Position numbers and translations under genes: made by a program. A stretch of DNA of 43,358 nucleotides from Flavobacteriales bacterium UBA6772 (GTDB lineage Bacteria > Bacteroidota > Bacteroidia > Flavobacteriales > UBA7430). Position 1 is the first letter of the stretch; every line of letters starts with the position of its first letter. The stretch covers positions 2,486 to 45,843 of the forward strand of contig DKGK01000079.1 in NCBI GenBank assembly GCA_002453265.1, written 5' to 3'. This document shows positions 16,693-25,265 of this stretch, in pieces. The notes under the pieces were generated by a model that was given only the letters and a program-made list of their open reading frames with translations, was not told where the DNA came from and ran no database searches.

Positions 16693-17391
16693 ATGCAACT
16701 ATTCTACTGTCCAGAAATCTTAGAGGATTCTTACTATTTAAATAGTGAGGAAAGCAAACATTGTATTAAAGTCCTTCGTAAAAACGAAGGAGATTTAATA
16801 AATTTAATTGACGGAATTGGTTCGTTTTATGAAGTACGAATTACGATCGCTTCACAAAAGAAAGTTCATTTTGAGATTGTAAAAAGCTGGAAGGAAGAAG
16901 CACGTAACTATAAATTACATATTGCTATTGCTCCAACAAAAAACAACGATCGCTTAGAGTGGTTTTTAGAAAAAGCTACAGAAATAGGAATCGATGAAAT
17001 TACCCCAATTATTTGCCATCATTCAGAACGGAAAGTTGTAAAAGAAGAACGCTTAAATAAGATTATTATTTCTGCTACTAAACAATCATTAAAGTCTAAA
17101 ATCCCAATCCTTCACCCTGCCATATCACTTAAACAATTAGTTCTAGTAAATCATACAAACAATTGTTTAATAGCTCATTGTGAAGACAATGAAAAGACTA
17201 GCTTACAGACTGTAGTCACAAAAAATACTCTTATATTAATTGGTCCTGAAGGAGATTTTAGTACAACAGAAATAGACTTAGCTTTGGCAAATAGCTTCAC
17301 TCCTATTACATTAGGAAATTCTAGATTAAGAACCGAAACGGCTGGCCTAGTTGCTTGTCATACAATAGCACTCCAACATGAGAAAATATAA
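16693..17391 (+). CDS. rsmE: 16S rRNA (uracil(1498)-N(3))-methyltransferase RsmE
   Basis: A SPOUT-fold SAM methyltransferase that modifies U1498 of 16S rRNA. The N-terminal PUA-like part is HCIKVLRKNEGDLINLIDG. The SPOUT signatures are EKATEIGIDEITPIICHHSER, LIGPEGDFSTTEIDLA and the knot LGNSRLRTETAGL. The product is 232 aa from ATG 16693. A longer frame would start inside the pckA terminator at 16666 and is rejected. The 3' end overlaps the DUF4159 gene by 14 bp, suggesting coupled translation. Confidence 0.95.
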   Translation: MQLFYCPEILEDSYYLNSEESKHCIKVLRKNEGDLINLIDGIGSFYEVRITIASQKKVHFEIVKSWKEEARNYKLHIAIAPTKNNDRLEWFLEKATEIGIDEITPIICHHSERKVVKEERLNKIIISATKQSLKSKIPILHPAISLKQLVLVNHTNNCLIAHCEDNEKTSLQTVVTKNTLILIGPEGDFSTTEIDLALANSFTPITLGNSRLRTETAGLVACHTIALQHEKI

Positions 17392-18031
17392 ATTAGTAGC
17401 TTTACTTTTACTGCCTTTACTTTTTGCTTTTAACAACTATAGCTTTAAAGTAGCTGTTTTAAAATACAATGGCGGTGGCGATTGGTATGCTAATCCTACT
17501 GCTGTACAGAATCTAATTCAATTTTGTACAGTTAACTTAAACATGAGTATTAACCCTGTTTACGATGTGGTAGATATTGCTAGTACAGAATTGTTTCAAT
17601 ACCCATTTGTACATATGACTGGGCATGGAAATGTTGTTTTTTCATCTGATGAAAGAGAAAATTTAAGAAATTATCTTTTAGGTGGCGGTTTCTTACATAT
17701 AGACGATAATTATGGAATGGATGCTTATATAAGACCTGAAATGAAAAAGGTTTTTCCTGAATTAGATTTTATTGAACTCCCTCATTCGCATCCTATATAC
17801 CACCAAACTTATAAGTTCGAAAATGGCTTACCTAAGATTCACGAACACGACAATCAACCTGCTCGTGGTTATGGCTTAATACACGAAGGAAGACTCATTT
17901 GTTACTATACTTACGAAAGTGATTTAGGTGATGGTTGGGAAGATATAGAGGTACACAACGATAGCCAAAACATTCGTATATTGGCACTCAAAATGGGCGC
18001 GAATATCCTACAACACGCCTTAACTAACTAA
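17378..18031 (+). CDS. DUF4159 domain protein, exported
   Basis: A 217-aa protein with an N-terminal hydrophobic signal (MRKYKLVALLLLPLLFAFN) and a single DUF4159 domain, whose fold resembles a glutamine-amidotransferase-like alpha/beta module. Seen motifs are KYNGGGDWYANPTAVQNL, PFVHMTGHGNVVFS, LLGGGFLHIDDNYGMD and LPHSHPIYH. The conserved His- and Asp-rich positions suggest a binding site, but no catalytic role is known. It overlaps rsmE by 14 bp, so it belongs to that transcription unit. Confidence 0.85.
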   Translation: MRKYKLVALLLLPLLFAFNNYSFKVAVLKYNGGGDWYANPTAVQNLIQFCTVNLNMSINPVYDVVDIASTELFQYPFVHMTGHGNVVFSSDERENLRNYLLGGGFLHIDDNYGMDAYIRPEMKKVFPELDFIELPHSHPIYHQTYKFENGLPKIHEHDNQPARGYGLIHEGRLICYYTYESDLGDGWEDIEVHNDSQNIRILALKMGANILQHALTN

Positions 18032-18041
18032 AAATAATATC

Positions 18042-18659
18042 ATGAAAAAAAACTTATTATTTCTCATTTGCCTTTCTACTGCTACTATTGCAAGTGCACA
18101 GATTCAGTATTCATCAGACAATACCGAACCTAATTCGAAAATAGAAAACCTTTCTGGTCCTAGATTAGGTATAACTATTATTACAAATGGTACTATTACA
18201 GAAACATTAAACGATGAGTTTAATGTTTCTAGTAACGTAATCAGTCAGTTTGGTTATCAATTTGAAAAGCAAATTGCAGGTGATGATAAAATTGCAGGTT
18301 TAATTGAAGGTATTGTATTTATTGGAGGTTTAGAAAAAGGATTGTTTCTACCTAGTTTAAGTGGTTTATTCGGTGCTAGAACTGCTTCGGGTTATGAGTT
18401 TGCCATTGGTCCAAACTTATCTCTTTCTGGTGCAGCTTTAGTTGTTGGTTTTGGTAAAACGATTACTATGGGAAATTTAAATATTCCTATTAATTTTGCT
18501 TATGTACCCTCAATAAAAGGTGTAATTGAAGGCTATTATGATAATGGAGATTTTGATGAAATTACTGGTGATTATGTTGAAGGTGATTGGATTAATCAGG
18601 AAACAACAAATACAGGACATAGATTTACAGTGACAATAGGATTTAACTTTAGAAAATAA
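18042..18659 (+). CDS. Unknown secreted protein, possibly a small outer-membrane barrel
   Basis: I do not recognise this 205-aa protein. It has a clear signal peptide ending ASAQ at residues 17-20. The mature part is Gly-rich with alternating hydrophobic residues (LGITIITNGTIT, FAIGPNLSLSGAALVVGFG, NIPINFAYVPSIKG). It ends in an amphipathic strand, RFTVTIGFNFRK. This is compatible with a small beta-barrel or porin-like protein, but that is inference. It lies 10 nt after the DUF4159 gene and 2 nt before the next gene, so it is probably co-transcribed with both. Confidence 0.75.
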   Translation: MKKNLLFLICLSTATIASAQIQYSSDNTEPNSKIENLSGPRLGITIITNGTITETLNDEFNVSSNVISQFGYQFEKQIAGDDKIAGLIEGIVFIGGLEKGLFLPSLSGLFGARTASGYEFAIGPNLSLSGAALVVGFGKTITMGNLNIPINFAYVPSIKGVIEGYYDNGDFDEITGDYVEGDWINQETTNTGHRFTVTIGFNFRK

Positions 18660-18661
18660 TT

Positions 18662-19069
18662 ATGAATAAATTAGCCATTCTCCTGTTTTTGATTCCTCTT
18701 TTAGCTTCAGCTCAAATAAGTGATCATAAAAGAATTTTTTCTGACAGCTTAGAATACAAAAACTTTAACCAAGGGTTTTTAGATTCTCAAGAATATTTTA
18801 TAGGTACTGGTGACTTTTTTATAGGTGTAACAGGTTGGTATGCCTACGGAGTTCCAAATGCAGTTTGTTATATTGTTGAACCTAAAGATAGAAGATTTAT
18901 GAATCCAATCAATCCTAATGTAGGTTACCTATACTCAGATATAAACTATTATAACGGCTATAAATACGGGGCAACTAAGAAGAAACGCAAACGTATTATG
19001 CAAGGATCCTTAACGCCAATTGGTTTACTCGTTGGAGTGTTAGGTACACTTATCCTTCTTGATAATTAA
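18662..19069 (+). CDS. Unknown small exported/membrane protein
   Basis: A 135-aa protein that I cannot assign. A signal peptide covers residues 1-18 (MNKLAILLFLIPLLASAQ). The middle is rich in Tyr, Phe and Gly (GFLDSQEYFIGTGDFFIGVT). A basic patch KKKRKR precedes a C-terminal hydrophobic segment, LTPIGLLVGVLGTLILL, that looks like a membrane anchor. The sequence around GYKYGATKKKRKR repeats a tandem Gly-Tyr style seen in flavobacterial envelope proteins. It follows the previous gene by 2 nt. Confidence 0.7.
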   Translation: MNKLAILLFLIPLLASAQISDHKRIFSDSLEYKNFNQGFLDSQEYFIGTGDFFIGVTGWYAYGVPNAVCYIVEPKDRRFMNPINPNVGYLYSDINYYNGYKYGATKKKRKRIMQGSLTPIGLLVGVLGTLILLDN

Positions 19070-19082
19070 TAGATTCATTGTA

Positions 19083-20270
19083 TTGTTAGATATCAGGTGT
19101 AAAGAAATACAAGACTTTATTAATCGGCAGCTGCATACCACAGCTGCCGATTTAATGTTACAAGCTTCCAAGTATCCATTATGGGATATGAAAGCTATAG
19201 CACGGCAGCTAACAGGTAAAAAATTAGCTAAAAAGAAGCTTCCCACTTGGTTCAATAATGAACTAATCCTTTACCCCGTTCGCTTATCTATGGAGCAGTG
19301 TTCCTCCGAAGATACAGCAAATTATAAAAGATCCATTTTAAAATATGGAAGGGGAATTGATATAACTGGTGGTTTTGGAATTGATACTACTATACTAGCC
19401 AAAGACACTGAATCTGTTATTTATTGCGAACGAAATACTGACTTAGCTGCAATTGTAGAAAACAACTTCAATGCTTTTAAACTGTCTAATATACAGGTTT
19501 ATGTAGGAGATGGAATTGAATGTCTATCATCTCAAAAACAGCTCGATTGGATATTTATAGATCCAGCACGTAGAAAAGAAGGCGAACGTGTTTTTAGACT
19601 TCAAGATTGTGAGCCTAATGTAATTGAATTGAATGATTTATTTTTTGAAAAAGCAAATCAGGTTTTAATTAAAACGGCACCACTACTTGATATTCAACAA
19701 ACTATTCGTGATTTAGAGTTTGTAAAAGAAGTTCATGTACTTTCTGTAAACAACGATTGTAAAGAGGTTTTATACTTACTAGAAAAAGAATTTAAAGGGA
19801 GTACACAAATTAAATGTGTAAACATAAAAAAAACACTTACAGAAGAGTTTACTTTTAATTTTGAGGACGAACGAAGTGTTATTAATTCTTATTCTGAACC
19901 TCTAGCCTATTTATACGAACCGAATGCTAGCGTATTAAAAGCAGGAGCATTTAAATCTATTGCTAAGCAATTAAAACTTTCAAAACTGCATCAACATTCG
20001 CATTTATATACATCTAGCGAATTAGTAAAAAACTTTCCTGGTCGTACATTTATAATTAATGCTGTAATAAATGCTGATAAAAAGTCATTAGCAAAGCACA
20101 GTAATGGAAAAGCCAATTTGGCATGTAGAAATTTTCCACAAAAGATAGATCTCTTAAAGAAGAAATTAAAACTTAAAGATGGTGGTGAGGATTATATTTT
20201 TGCAACTACTTTAATAGACGGAAAGCCAAAACTTATTGTTTGTAAAAAGGAAAATAATGAGAAATTATAG
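19083..20270 (+). CDS. Class I SAM-dependent methyltransferase with THUMP-like C-terminal domain
   Basis: A methyltransferase of unknown substrate, probably acting on RNA. SAM motif I is GIDITGGFGIDTTILA and the catalytic-region motif IV is WIFIDPARR. The C-terminal about 90 residues (from SKLHQHSHLYTSSELV to the end) form the THUMP-like domain found in this Bacteroidota family. There is no ATG in the first about 30 codons. TTG at 19083 or TTG at 19059 (inside the preceding gene) must serve; I chose 19083 because it follows the upstream stop and leaves about eight residues before the family-conserved IQDFINRQL. A 12-bp hairpin spans codons 14-24. Confidence 0.8.
   Translation: MLDIRCKEIQDFINRQLHTTAADLMLQASKYPLWDMKAIARQLTGKKLAKKKLPTWFNNELILYPVRLSMEQCSSEDTANYKRSILKYGRGIDITGGFGIDTTILAKDTESVIYCERNTDLAAIVENNFNAFKLSNIQVYVGDGIECLSSQKQLDWIFIDPARRKEGERVFRLQDCEPNVIELNDLFFEKANQVLIKTAPLLDIQQTIRDLEFVKEVHVLSVNNDCKEVLYLLEKEFKGSTQIKCVNIKKTLTEEFTFNFEDERSVINSYSEPLAYLYEPNASVLKAGAFKSIAKQLKLSKLHQHSHLYTSSELVKNFPGRTFIINAVINADKKSLAKHSNGKANLACRNFPQKIDLLKKKLKLKDGGEDYIFATTLIDGKPKLIVCKKENNEKL
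19122..19152 (+). repeat. 12-bp perfect inverted repeat within the 5' coding region
   Basis: AATCGGCAGCTG, loop CATACCA, CAGCTGCCGATT. The stem is GC-rich against an AT-rich background and starts about 40 nt after the TTG start. No T-run follows, so it is not a simple terminator. Confidence 0.85.
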
Positions 20271-20363
20271 TTGTTAGGCTGGACTTCGATAAACCTCAGA
20301 ATGACTATTTCTTAAGAGACTAGGAATTAAGTAACACTATCAACCTTACAATTTTAAAATAAC

Positions 20364-22805
20364 CTAAAACGGATCTACATCCACTTTAATTTTAGAACCT
20401 CTAAAATTGGTCTGCGATAAGATAGCATTTACAAAACGATTTAATTTATCCTTAGAATCGGGATATGATAAATTCCGTTCTATCTTAAGAAGAATTTGTT
20501 TTTGATAATACCCTTTTAGTCTTTCAAAGGCTGGGTATTCTGGACCAAGAACTCTGTGCTCGAATACTGTACGCATAGACTTAGCTAATAAAGATGAAGC
20601 TTGTTCTACTACTCGCCTGTTTCTATTTCGTACAGTAATGTGAATGAGTCTATGATAGGGAGGGTATCTAAAAGCCTGTCTTTCTAGCAACTGACCGTTT
20701 AGTAAGTCTTTATAATTATGGTCTTCTACTAATTTAAGAACCTCGTGCTCAGGCTGAAAAGTTTGAATAATTACCACACTATCTGACTGCTTACGTCCTG
20801 CTCTACCCGACACTTGACAGAGCATTTGAAAGGCTCTTTCGAAAGCTCTAAAGTCAGGGAAGTTCAACATTTGATCGGCACTTAAAACACCTACTAATCC
20901 AACATGATTAAAATCTAATCCTTTAGAAATCATTTGTGTTCCTACAAGAATATCTATTTCTTGTTCCTCAAAAGCATTTAATATGTTTTCGTACGAATTT
21001 TTCTTGCGAGTGGTATCTAAATCCATTCGCTTAATTACACGATTAGGAAATAGCTTAATTAATTCATCCTCAACTTTTTCTGTACCAAAACCTTTTAGTT
21101 TTACATCTTGCTTATTACAAGCTTTACAAGCATTCGTATTTTTTTCAGAATAACCACAATAATGACATCTTATACTTCTGGAGCTTTTGTGGTAGGTAAG
21201 ACTTACATCGCAGTGTTTGCATTGCGGTACATGTCCACAAGATTGACATTCTTGCTGTGGTGCAAATCCCCTACGATTTTGAAAGAGCAAAACTTGCTCA
21301 CCCTTATCTAAGGTTTCTTGAATTGCCATTAAAAGAGCTTCAGAAAAATGACCATTCATTCTCTTTCTCTTATAAGCATGTGCTATATCTACTCTATGAA
21401 TTTTAGGAAAACTAAATCCTCCGTAACGCTTTCTTAGAGAGTGTATTCCATACTTTCCCTTGTGAACATTATAGGCAGTTTCTAGAGAAGGTGTTGCTGT
21501 TCCCAGTACCACTTTAGCATTATAGTGATGCCCCATATAAACCGCTACATCTCGAGCATGATATCTAGGAGAAGGATCTTGTTGTTTAAACGAACTCTCA
21601 TGTTCCTCGTCAACTATAATTAATCCTAAATCTTCGAATGGTAAAAAAACGGATGAACGAGCTCCAATAATAATTGGGAAACGTAAATTATTCTTTACAT
21701 CTCGCCAAAGCTCAGCTCTTTCGTTCATTCCAAAACGAGAATGATAAACACCTACTAAATCACCAAAAGCATGTTTTAACCTTGAGACTAATTGTGTGGT
21801 TAATGCAATCTCAGGCACTAAAAATAAAACCTGTTTACCCGCATCAACCGTCTCTTTTATTAGGTGAATGTAAACTTCCGTTTTACCACTTGAAGTAACT
21901 CCATGTAAGAGGCTTACATTTTTATTGGTACTTCTTAATTGGAGTAAAACTTTTTCTTGTTCCTCATTCAATTTAGCTAAAGGAGCACCATCCATTTCTA
22001 TTTGCTCTAAGCGATTTACCTCTAAATCGTAAAGATCAATAATCCCTTTAGAAACCAGCCCTTTTACATTTGCCGTTTTAAAACCGTAAGATTTACAAAA
22101 GCTGTGAAATGAAACTTCGTCTTTTTTTTCATTTAAAAACTGACTTAAGAATTCTTCTTGTTTTGGAGAGCTTCTATGATTTTCTAATATAGATTTTGCT
22201 TGTGCAGCGTATATCCCTTCACACAAACGCATCATTTTTCTAATTTTCGGTTTAAACCGTTCTTGTATTTCTTCTTCTATTTCTATAACTTTTAATTCTT
22301 GCATTTTTTTTATAAAAGGCAGAATAGTTTTCCGTTGTAGAATTTGAGCAATTTCTTGAATTTTTAACTTTTTTTGCAATAAGAGTGCATCAATAATTAA
22401 ATACTCAGCATCGCTAAGTTTACTAGTATCTTCATCCCAGTTTGGGTGAATTACAATAGAAGTTTCGTTGGCTAGTTTAAAAGATGAAGGTAAGGCAGCA
22501 TTCATTACTTCACCTAAAGAACACATATAATAATCTGCAATCCACTGCCAAAGCTCAATATGTTTTGCAGAAATTAAGGGTAATTCATCTAATACATCAA
22601 TTATAAACTTCACCTCATATTCTGGCTTAGTAGTATGTATTGAATCAATGAGTCCTGCGTAAATTTTAGAGCGACCAAAAGGCACAGCTACCCTACAGCC
22701 TACTTCAGCTTTAGATAGATGCTCATCGCCTAATTGATACGTAAATTTTTGCTTTATGGGTAAAGGAAGAATTATATCTATATATGTTGCTTCCCCAAAA
22801 ATCAA
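20364..22805 (-). CDS. priA: Primosomal protein N' (replication restart helicase PriA)
   Basis: PriA is a 3'-5' superfamily 2 helicase that reloads the replisome at stalled forks. The N-terminal DNA-binding domain begins YIDIILPLPIKQKFTYQL and includes VAVPFGRSKIYAGLI. Walker A is GVTSSGKT at residues 302-309 and the DEAH-type box is VDEEHESSF. Eight zinc cysteines are intact (CQSCGHVPQCKHC, then CHYCGYSEKNTNACKACN). The helicase C motifs IDILVGTQMISKG and QVSGRAGR follow. At 813 aa it is full length. Its start overlaps the stop of the rlmL-like gene by 4 nt (ATGA). Confidence 0.97.
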   Translation of the reverse strand: MIFGEATYIDIILPLPIKQKFTYQLGDEHLSKAEVGCRVAVPFGRSKIYAGLIDSIHTTKPEYEVKFIIDVLDELPLISAKHIELWQWIADYYMCSLGEVMNAALPSSFKLANETSIVIHPNWDEDTSKLSDAEYLIIDALLLQKKLKIQEIAQILQRKTILPFIKKMQELKVIEIEEEIQERFKPKIRKMMRLCEGIYAAQAKSILENHRSSPKQEEFLSQFLNEKKDEVSFHSFCKSYGFKTANVKGLVSKGIIDLYDLEVNRLEQIEMDGAPLAKLNEEQEKVLLQLRSTNKNVSLLHGVTSSGKTEVYIHLIKETVDAGKQVLFLVPEIALTTQLVSRLKHAFGDLVGVYHSRFGMNERAELWRDVKNNLRFPIIIGARSSVFLPFEDLGLIIVDEEHESSFKQQDPSPRYHARDVAVYMGHHYNAKVVLGTATPSLETAYNVHKGKYGIHSLRKRYGGFSFPKIHRVDIAHAYKRKRMNGHFSEALLMAIQETLDKGEQVLLFQNRRGFAPQQECQSCGHVPQCKHCDVSLTYHKSSRSIRCHYCGYSEKNTNACKACNKQDVKLKGFGTEKVEDELIKLFPNRVIKRMDLDTTRKKNSYENILNAFEEQEIDILVGTQMISKGLDFNHVGLVGVLSADQMLNFPDFRAFERAFQMLCQVSGRAGRKQSDSVVIIQTFQPEHEVLKLVEDHNYKDLLNGQLLERQAFRYPPYHRLIHITVRNRNRRVVEQASSLLAKSMRTVFEHRVLGPEYPAFERLKGYYQKQILLKIERNLSYPDSKDKLNRFVNAILSQTNFRGSKIKVDVDPF

Positions 22806-23971
22806 TCTTCTTGTTGCTTCACTTTCTTAGTTCCTCTGTACATTTCGTATTTCACAAATCTACATTCTAACTTCGCCTGAAATATTTCAATTTTACGAGA
22901 AGCTCTTAATCCAACATGCTTTAATCCTTCCATATGAGAAGTTAAAAACCATGCTTCTGCACCAGAGTAATTTTTCTTGAGTGTATCTCCAATACTCTGG
23001 TATAGTGTAGGTATGTCTCCCTGAAGACGAACACCATAAGGTGGGTTAAATACTAAATGTGCAGGACCTTCAGGCTTTAAGGTGTCGAAGAAGTTTTCGC
23101 ACTCTAGCTCAATATATTCTTCGAGTCCGGCACTGGCTATATTTAATTTAGCTGATGCTATTACAGCAGGATCAATATCGTAGCCAATAATTCTACCGTA
23201 ACAATCGGAAGATTTTTTCAATTGACTTTCTTGTATCAATGCCCAAAGTTCAGCATCAAAATTTGGCCAATCTTCAAAAGCAAAATGAGGTCTGTTTATG
23301 TTTGGTGGGATGTTAGCAGCTATCATAGCAGCTTCAATCAAGAAAGTCCCCGATCCACACATACCATCAATAAAATTAGATTTTTTATCCCAACCACTTA
23401 ACATAATTAATCCTGCAGCAAGAGCTTCAGAAATTGGAGCTTCATTGGTTTCTAAACGATAGCCTCTTTTGTGAAGAGATTTCCCAGAACTGTCTAAAGA
23501 AACAGTACAAGCATCTTCGCTAATATGAATATTAATCCTTAAGTTTGGATTGTCAAGATCAACGTCAGGACGCATACCGCACTTATCTCTAAATTGATCT
23601 ACAATAGCATCTTTTGTTTTAAGTGCGATGTATAAAGAGTGGTTAAAATAAGTAGAGTTTACAAAAGCATCGACAGCAAAAGTGTCGTCTATGGTCATGT
23701 ACTTCTCCCAATCTAAAGCTTGTATAGCATTATAAAACTCATCTTCATTAGTAACCTTAAAGGTTTTTATAGGTTTTATAATCCTTACAGCAGTACGTAA
23801 AGACAAGTTAGCCTTATACATAAAGCCAATATCACCTTTAAACTTTACTGCTCTACGAAGTGTTTTTATGTCTTGTGCTCCTAGCTGAAGTAATTCTTTT
23901 GCTAGTACATCTTCCAATCCGTGATATGTCTTGGCTATCATTTCGAAATTCCCGCTTTTTTCTGCTTTCAT
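22802..23971 (-). CDS. THUMP-domain class I SAM RNA methyltransferase (RlmL N-terminal-like)
   Basis: A likely 23S rRNA guanine-N2 methyltransferase related to the RlmL half of E. coli RlmKL. The N-terminal THUMP domain covers about 30-160, SAM motif I is FIDGMCGSGTFLIEAAM, and the catalytic motif is FNPPYGVRL. No second (RlmK) domain is present; the product is 389 aa. The start is ATG 23971. A frame open to 24049 crosses the -7 box at 24004-24011 and is rejected. It is first in a two-gene operon with priA (4-nt overlap). Confidence 0.9.
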   Translation of the reverse strand: MKAEKSGNFEMIAKTYHGLEDVLAKELLQLGAQDIKTLRRAVKFKGDIGFMYKANLSLRTAVRIIKPIKTFKVTNEDEFYNAIQALDWEKYMTIDDTFAVDAFVNSTYFNHSLYIALKTKDAIVDQFRDKCGMRPDVDLDNPNLRINIHISEDACTVSLDSSGKSLHKRGYRLETNEAPISEALAAGLIMLSGWDKKSNFIDGMCGSGTFLIEAAMIAANIPPNINRPHFAFEDWPNFDAELWALIQESQLKKSSDCYGRIIGYDIDPAVIASAKLNIASAGLEEYIELECENFFDTLKPEGPAHLVFNPPYGVRLQGDIPTLYQSIGDTLKKNYSGAEAWFLTSHMEGLKHVGLRASRKIEIFQAKLECRFVKYEMYRGTKKVKQQED

Positions 23972-24003
23972 CTTTGGTATACCTTTAAACCATTTAATTT
24001 TGC

Positions 24004-24011
24004 CAAAGATA
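24004..24011 (-). promoter_or_regulatory. -7 box of the rlmL-priA operon (TATCTTTG)
   Basis: Perfect TAnnTTTG on the minus strand, 32 nt upstream of ATG 23971. It sits inside the extended reading frame of the gene it drives, which fixes the start at 23971 or later. Confidence 0.65.
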
Positions 24012-24199
24012 CAAGTATTTACTAGTATCTTGAAAAATGAAATATACATTTTATCAATTTATTTGCACTCAATTTATGGTTACAGTAACTTAGGTGATTC
24101 TAAAACTTATTTATAATAAGAACTTAAAACTTAGTAAAATCATTATAAAAACACGAATTTTGCATCAACTATTCACTTTAGCTAAACTGACTCATAAAG

Positions 24200-25264
24200 A
24201 TGAAAAAACACAACTTTAGTGCAGGTCCTTGCATTTTACCTCAAGAAGTACTTCAACAAGCTTCTCAAGCCGTTTTAAACTTCAACAACTCCAATCTTTC
24301 CTTAATCGAAGTTTCGCATAGAAGTAAAGATTTCGTAGCGGTTATGGATAATGCAGTAGCTTTAGTAAAAGAGTTGTTAGAGCTCCCTTCTGGGTATTCT
24401 GTACTTTTCCTTCAAGGTGGTGCTAGTACACAGTTTTTAATGACTGTTATGAATTTATTGAAAGTCGATGGTAAAGCTGGTTATATTAATACAGGTACTT
24501 GGGCTGATAAAGCCATTAAAGAAGCTAAAAAACTTGGGGATATAGAAGTTCTAGCCTCTTCAAAAGACAAAAACTATTCTTTTATTCCTAAAGGATTTTC
24601 TGTTGGTAGTGATTTAGACTACTTACATTTTACATCTAACAATACTATTTTTGGAACTCAGTTTCAAGAATTTCCAAAGGTTTCTGGCGATACTTTATTA
24701 GTATGCGATATGTCTTCGGATATATTCTCTCGTAAATTCGATGCTTCTAAATTTGATTTAATCTATGCTGGTGCTCAAAAAAACATGGGTCCTGCAGGAG
24801 CTACTTTGGTAATTGTAAAAGATGAAATCTTAAATAAAACAGGTCGCTCTATACCTACAATGTTAGATTATTCTACCCATATAAGTAAGGAATCCATGTT
24901 TAACACACCTCCCGTTTTCCCTATTTATGTTTCTATGTTAACTCTAGAATGGTTAAAGAAGAACGGTGGTGTAGAATGGATAGAAGGCGTAAATACTGCT
25001 AAGGCAGAATTACTTTACAACGAAATCGATACAAACCCTAACTTTAATGGAGTTGCGGCAAAAGAAGATCGTTCTAAAATGAATGTTACTTTTACTTTAA
25101 CAGATGAGAGTAAACAAGAAGCATTTGATAAATTATGGAATGATGCAGGAATAAATGGAATAAAAGGACATCGATCTGTAGGTGGTTACAGAGCATCTAT
25201 TTACAATGCACTTCCTTTAGAAAGTGTTCAGGTTTTAGTTGATGCAATGCAGAAATTAGCCTAA
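24200..25264 (+). CDS. serC: Phosphoserine aminotransferase
   Basis: SerC converts 3-phosphohydroxypyruvate plus glutamate to phosphoserine (serine, and possibly B6 synthesis). It starts MKKHNFSAGPCILP, the family N-terminus. Substrate motifs are SHRSKDF and FLQGGASTQF. The PLP Schiff-base lysine lies in YAGAQKNMGPAG, and the C-terminal signature is GHRSVGGYRASIYNA. The length of 354 aa is usual. It is first in serC-HAD-serA, with a 1-nt gap to the next gene. The 150-bp leader is AT-rich, and I see only a weak promoter-like GAATTTTG. Confidence 0.96.
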   Translation: MKKHNFSAGPCILPQEVLQQASQAVLNFNNSNLSLIEVSHRSKDFVAVMDNAVALVKELLELPSGYSVLFLQGGASTQFLMTVMNLLKVDGKAGYINTGTWADKAIKEAKKLGDIEVLASSKDKNYSFIPKGFSVGSDLDYLHFTSNNTIFGTQFQEFPKVSGDTLLVCDMSSDIFSRKFDASKFDLIYAGAQKNMGPAGATLVIVKDEILNKTGRSIPTMLDYSTHISKESMFNTPPVFPIYVSMLTLEWLKKNGGVEWIEGVNTAKAELLYNEIDTNPNFNGVAAKEDRSKMNVTFTLTDESKQEAFDKLWNDAGINGIKGHRSVGGYRASIYNALPLESVQVLVDAMQKLA

Positions 25265-25265
25265 A

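Noticed and set aside
20271..20363. Possible terminator or small RNA between the THUMP-like gene and priA
   Set aside because: No stem with a T-run in either direction; nothing supportable seen.
24050..24199. Possible riboswitch or attenuator before serC
   Set aside because: No recognisable riboswitch core, leader peptide or terminator-like hairpin; only AT-rich sequence and a weak -7-like GAATTTTG.
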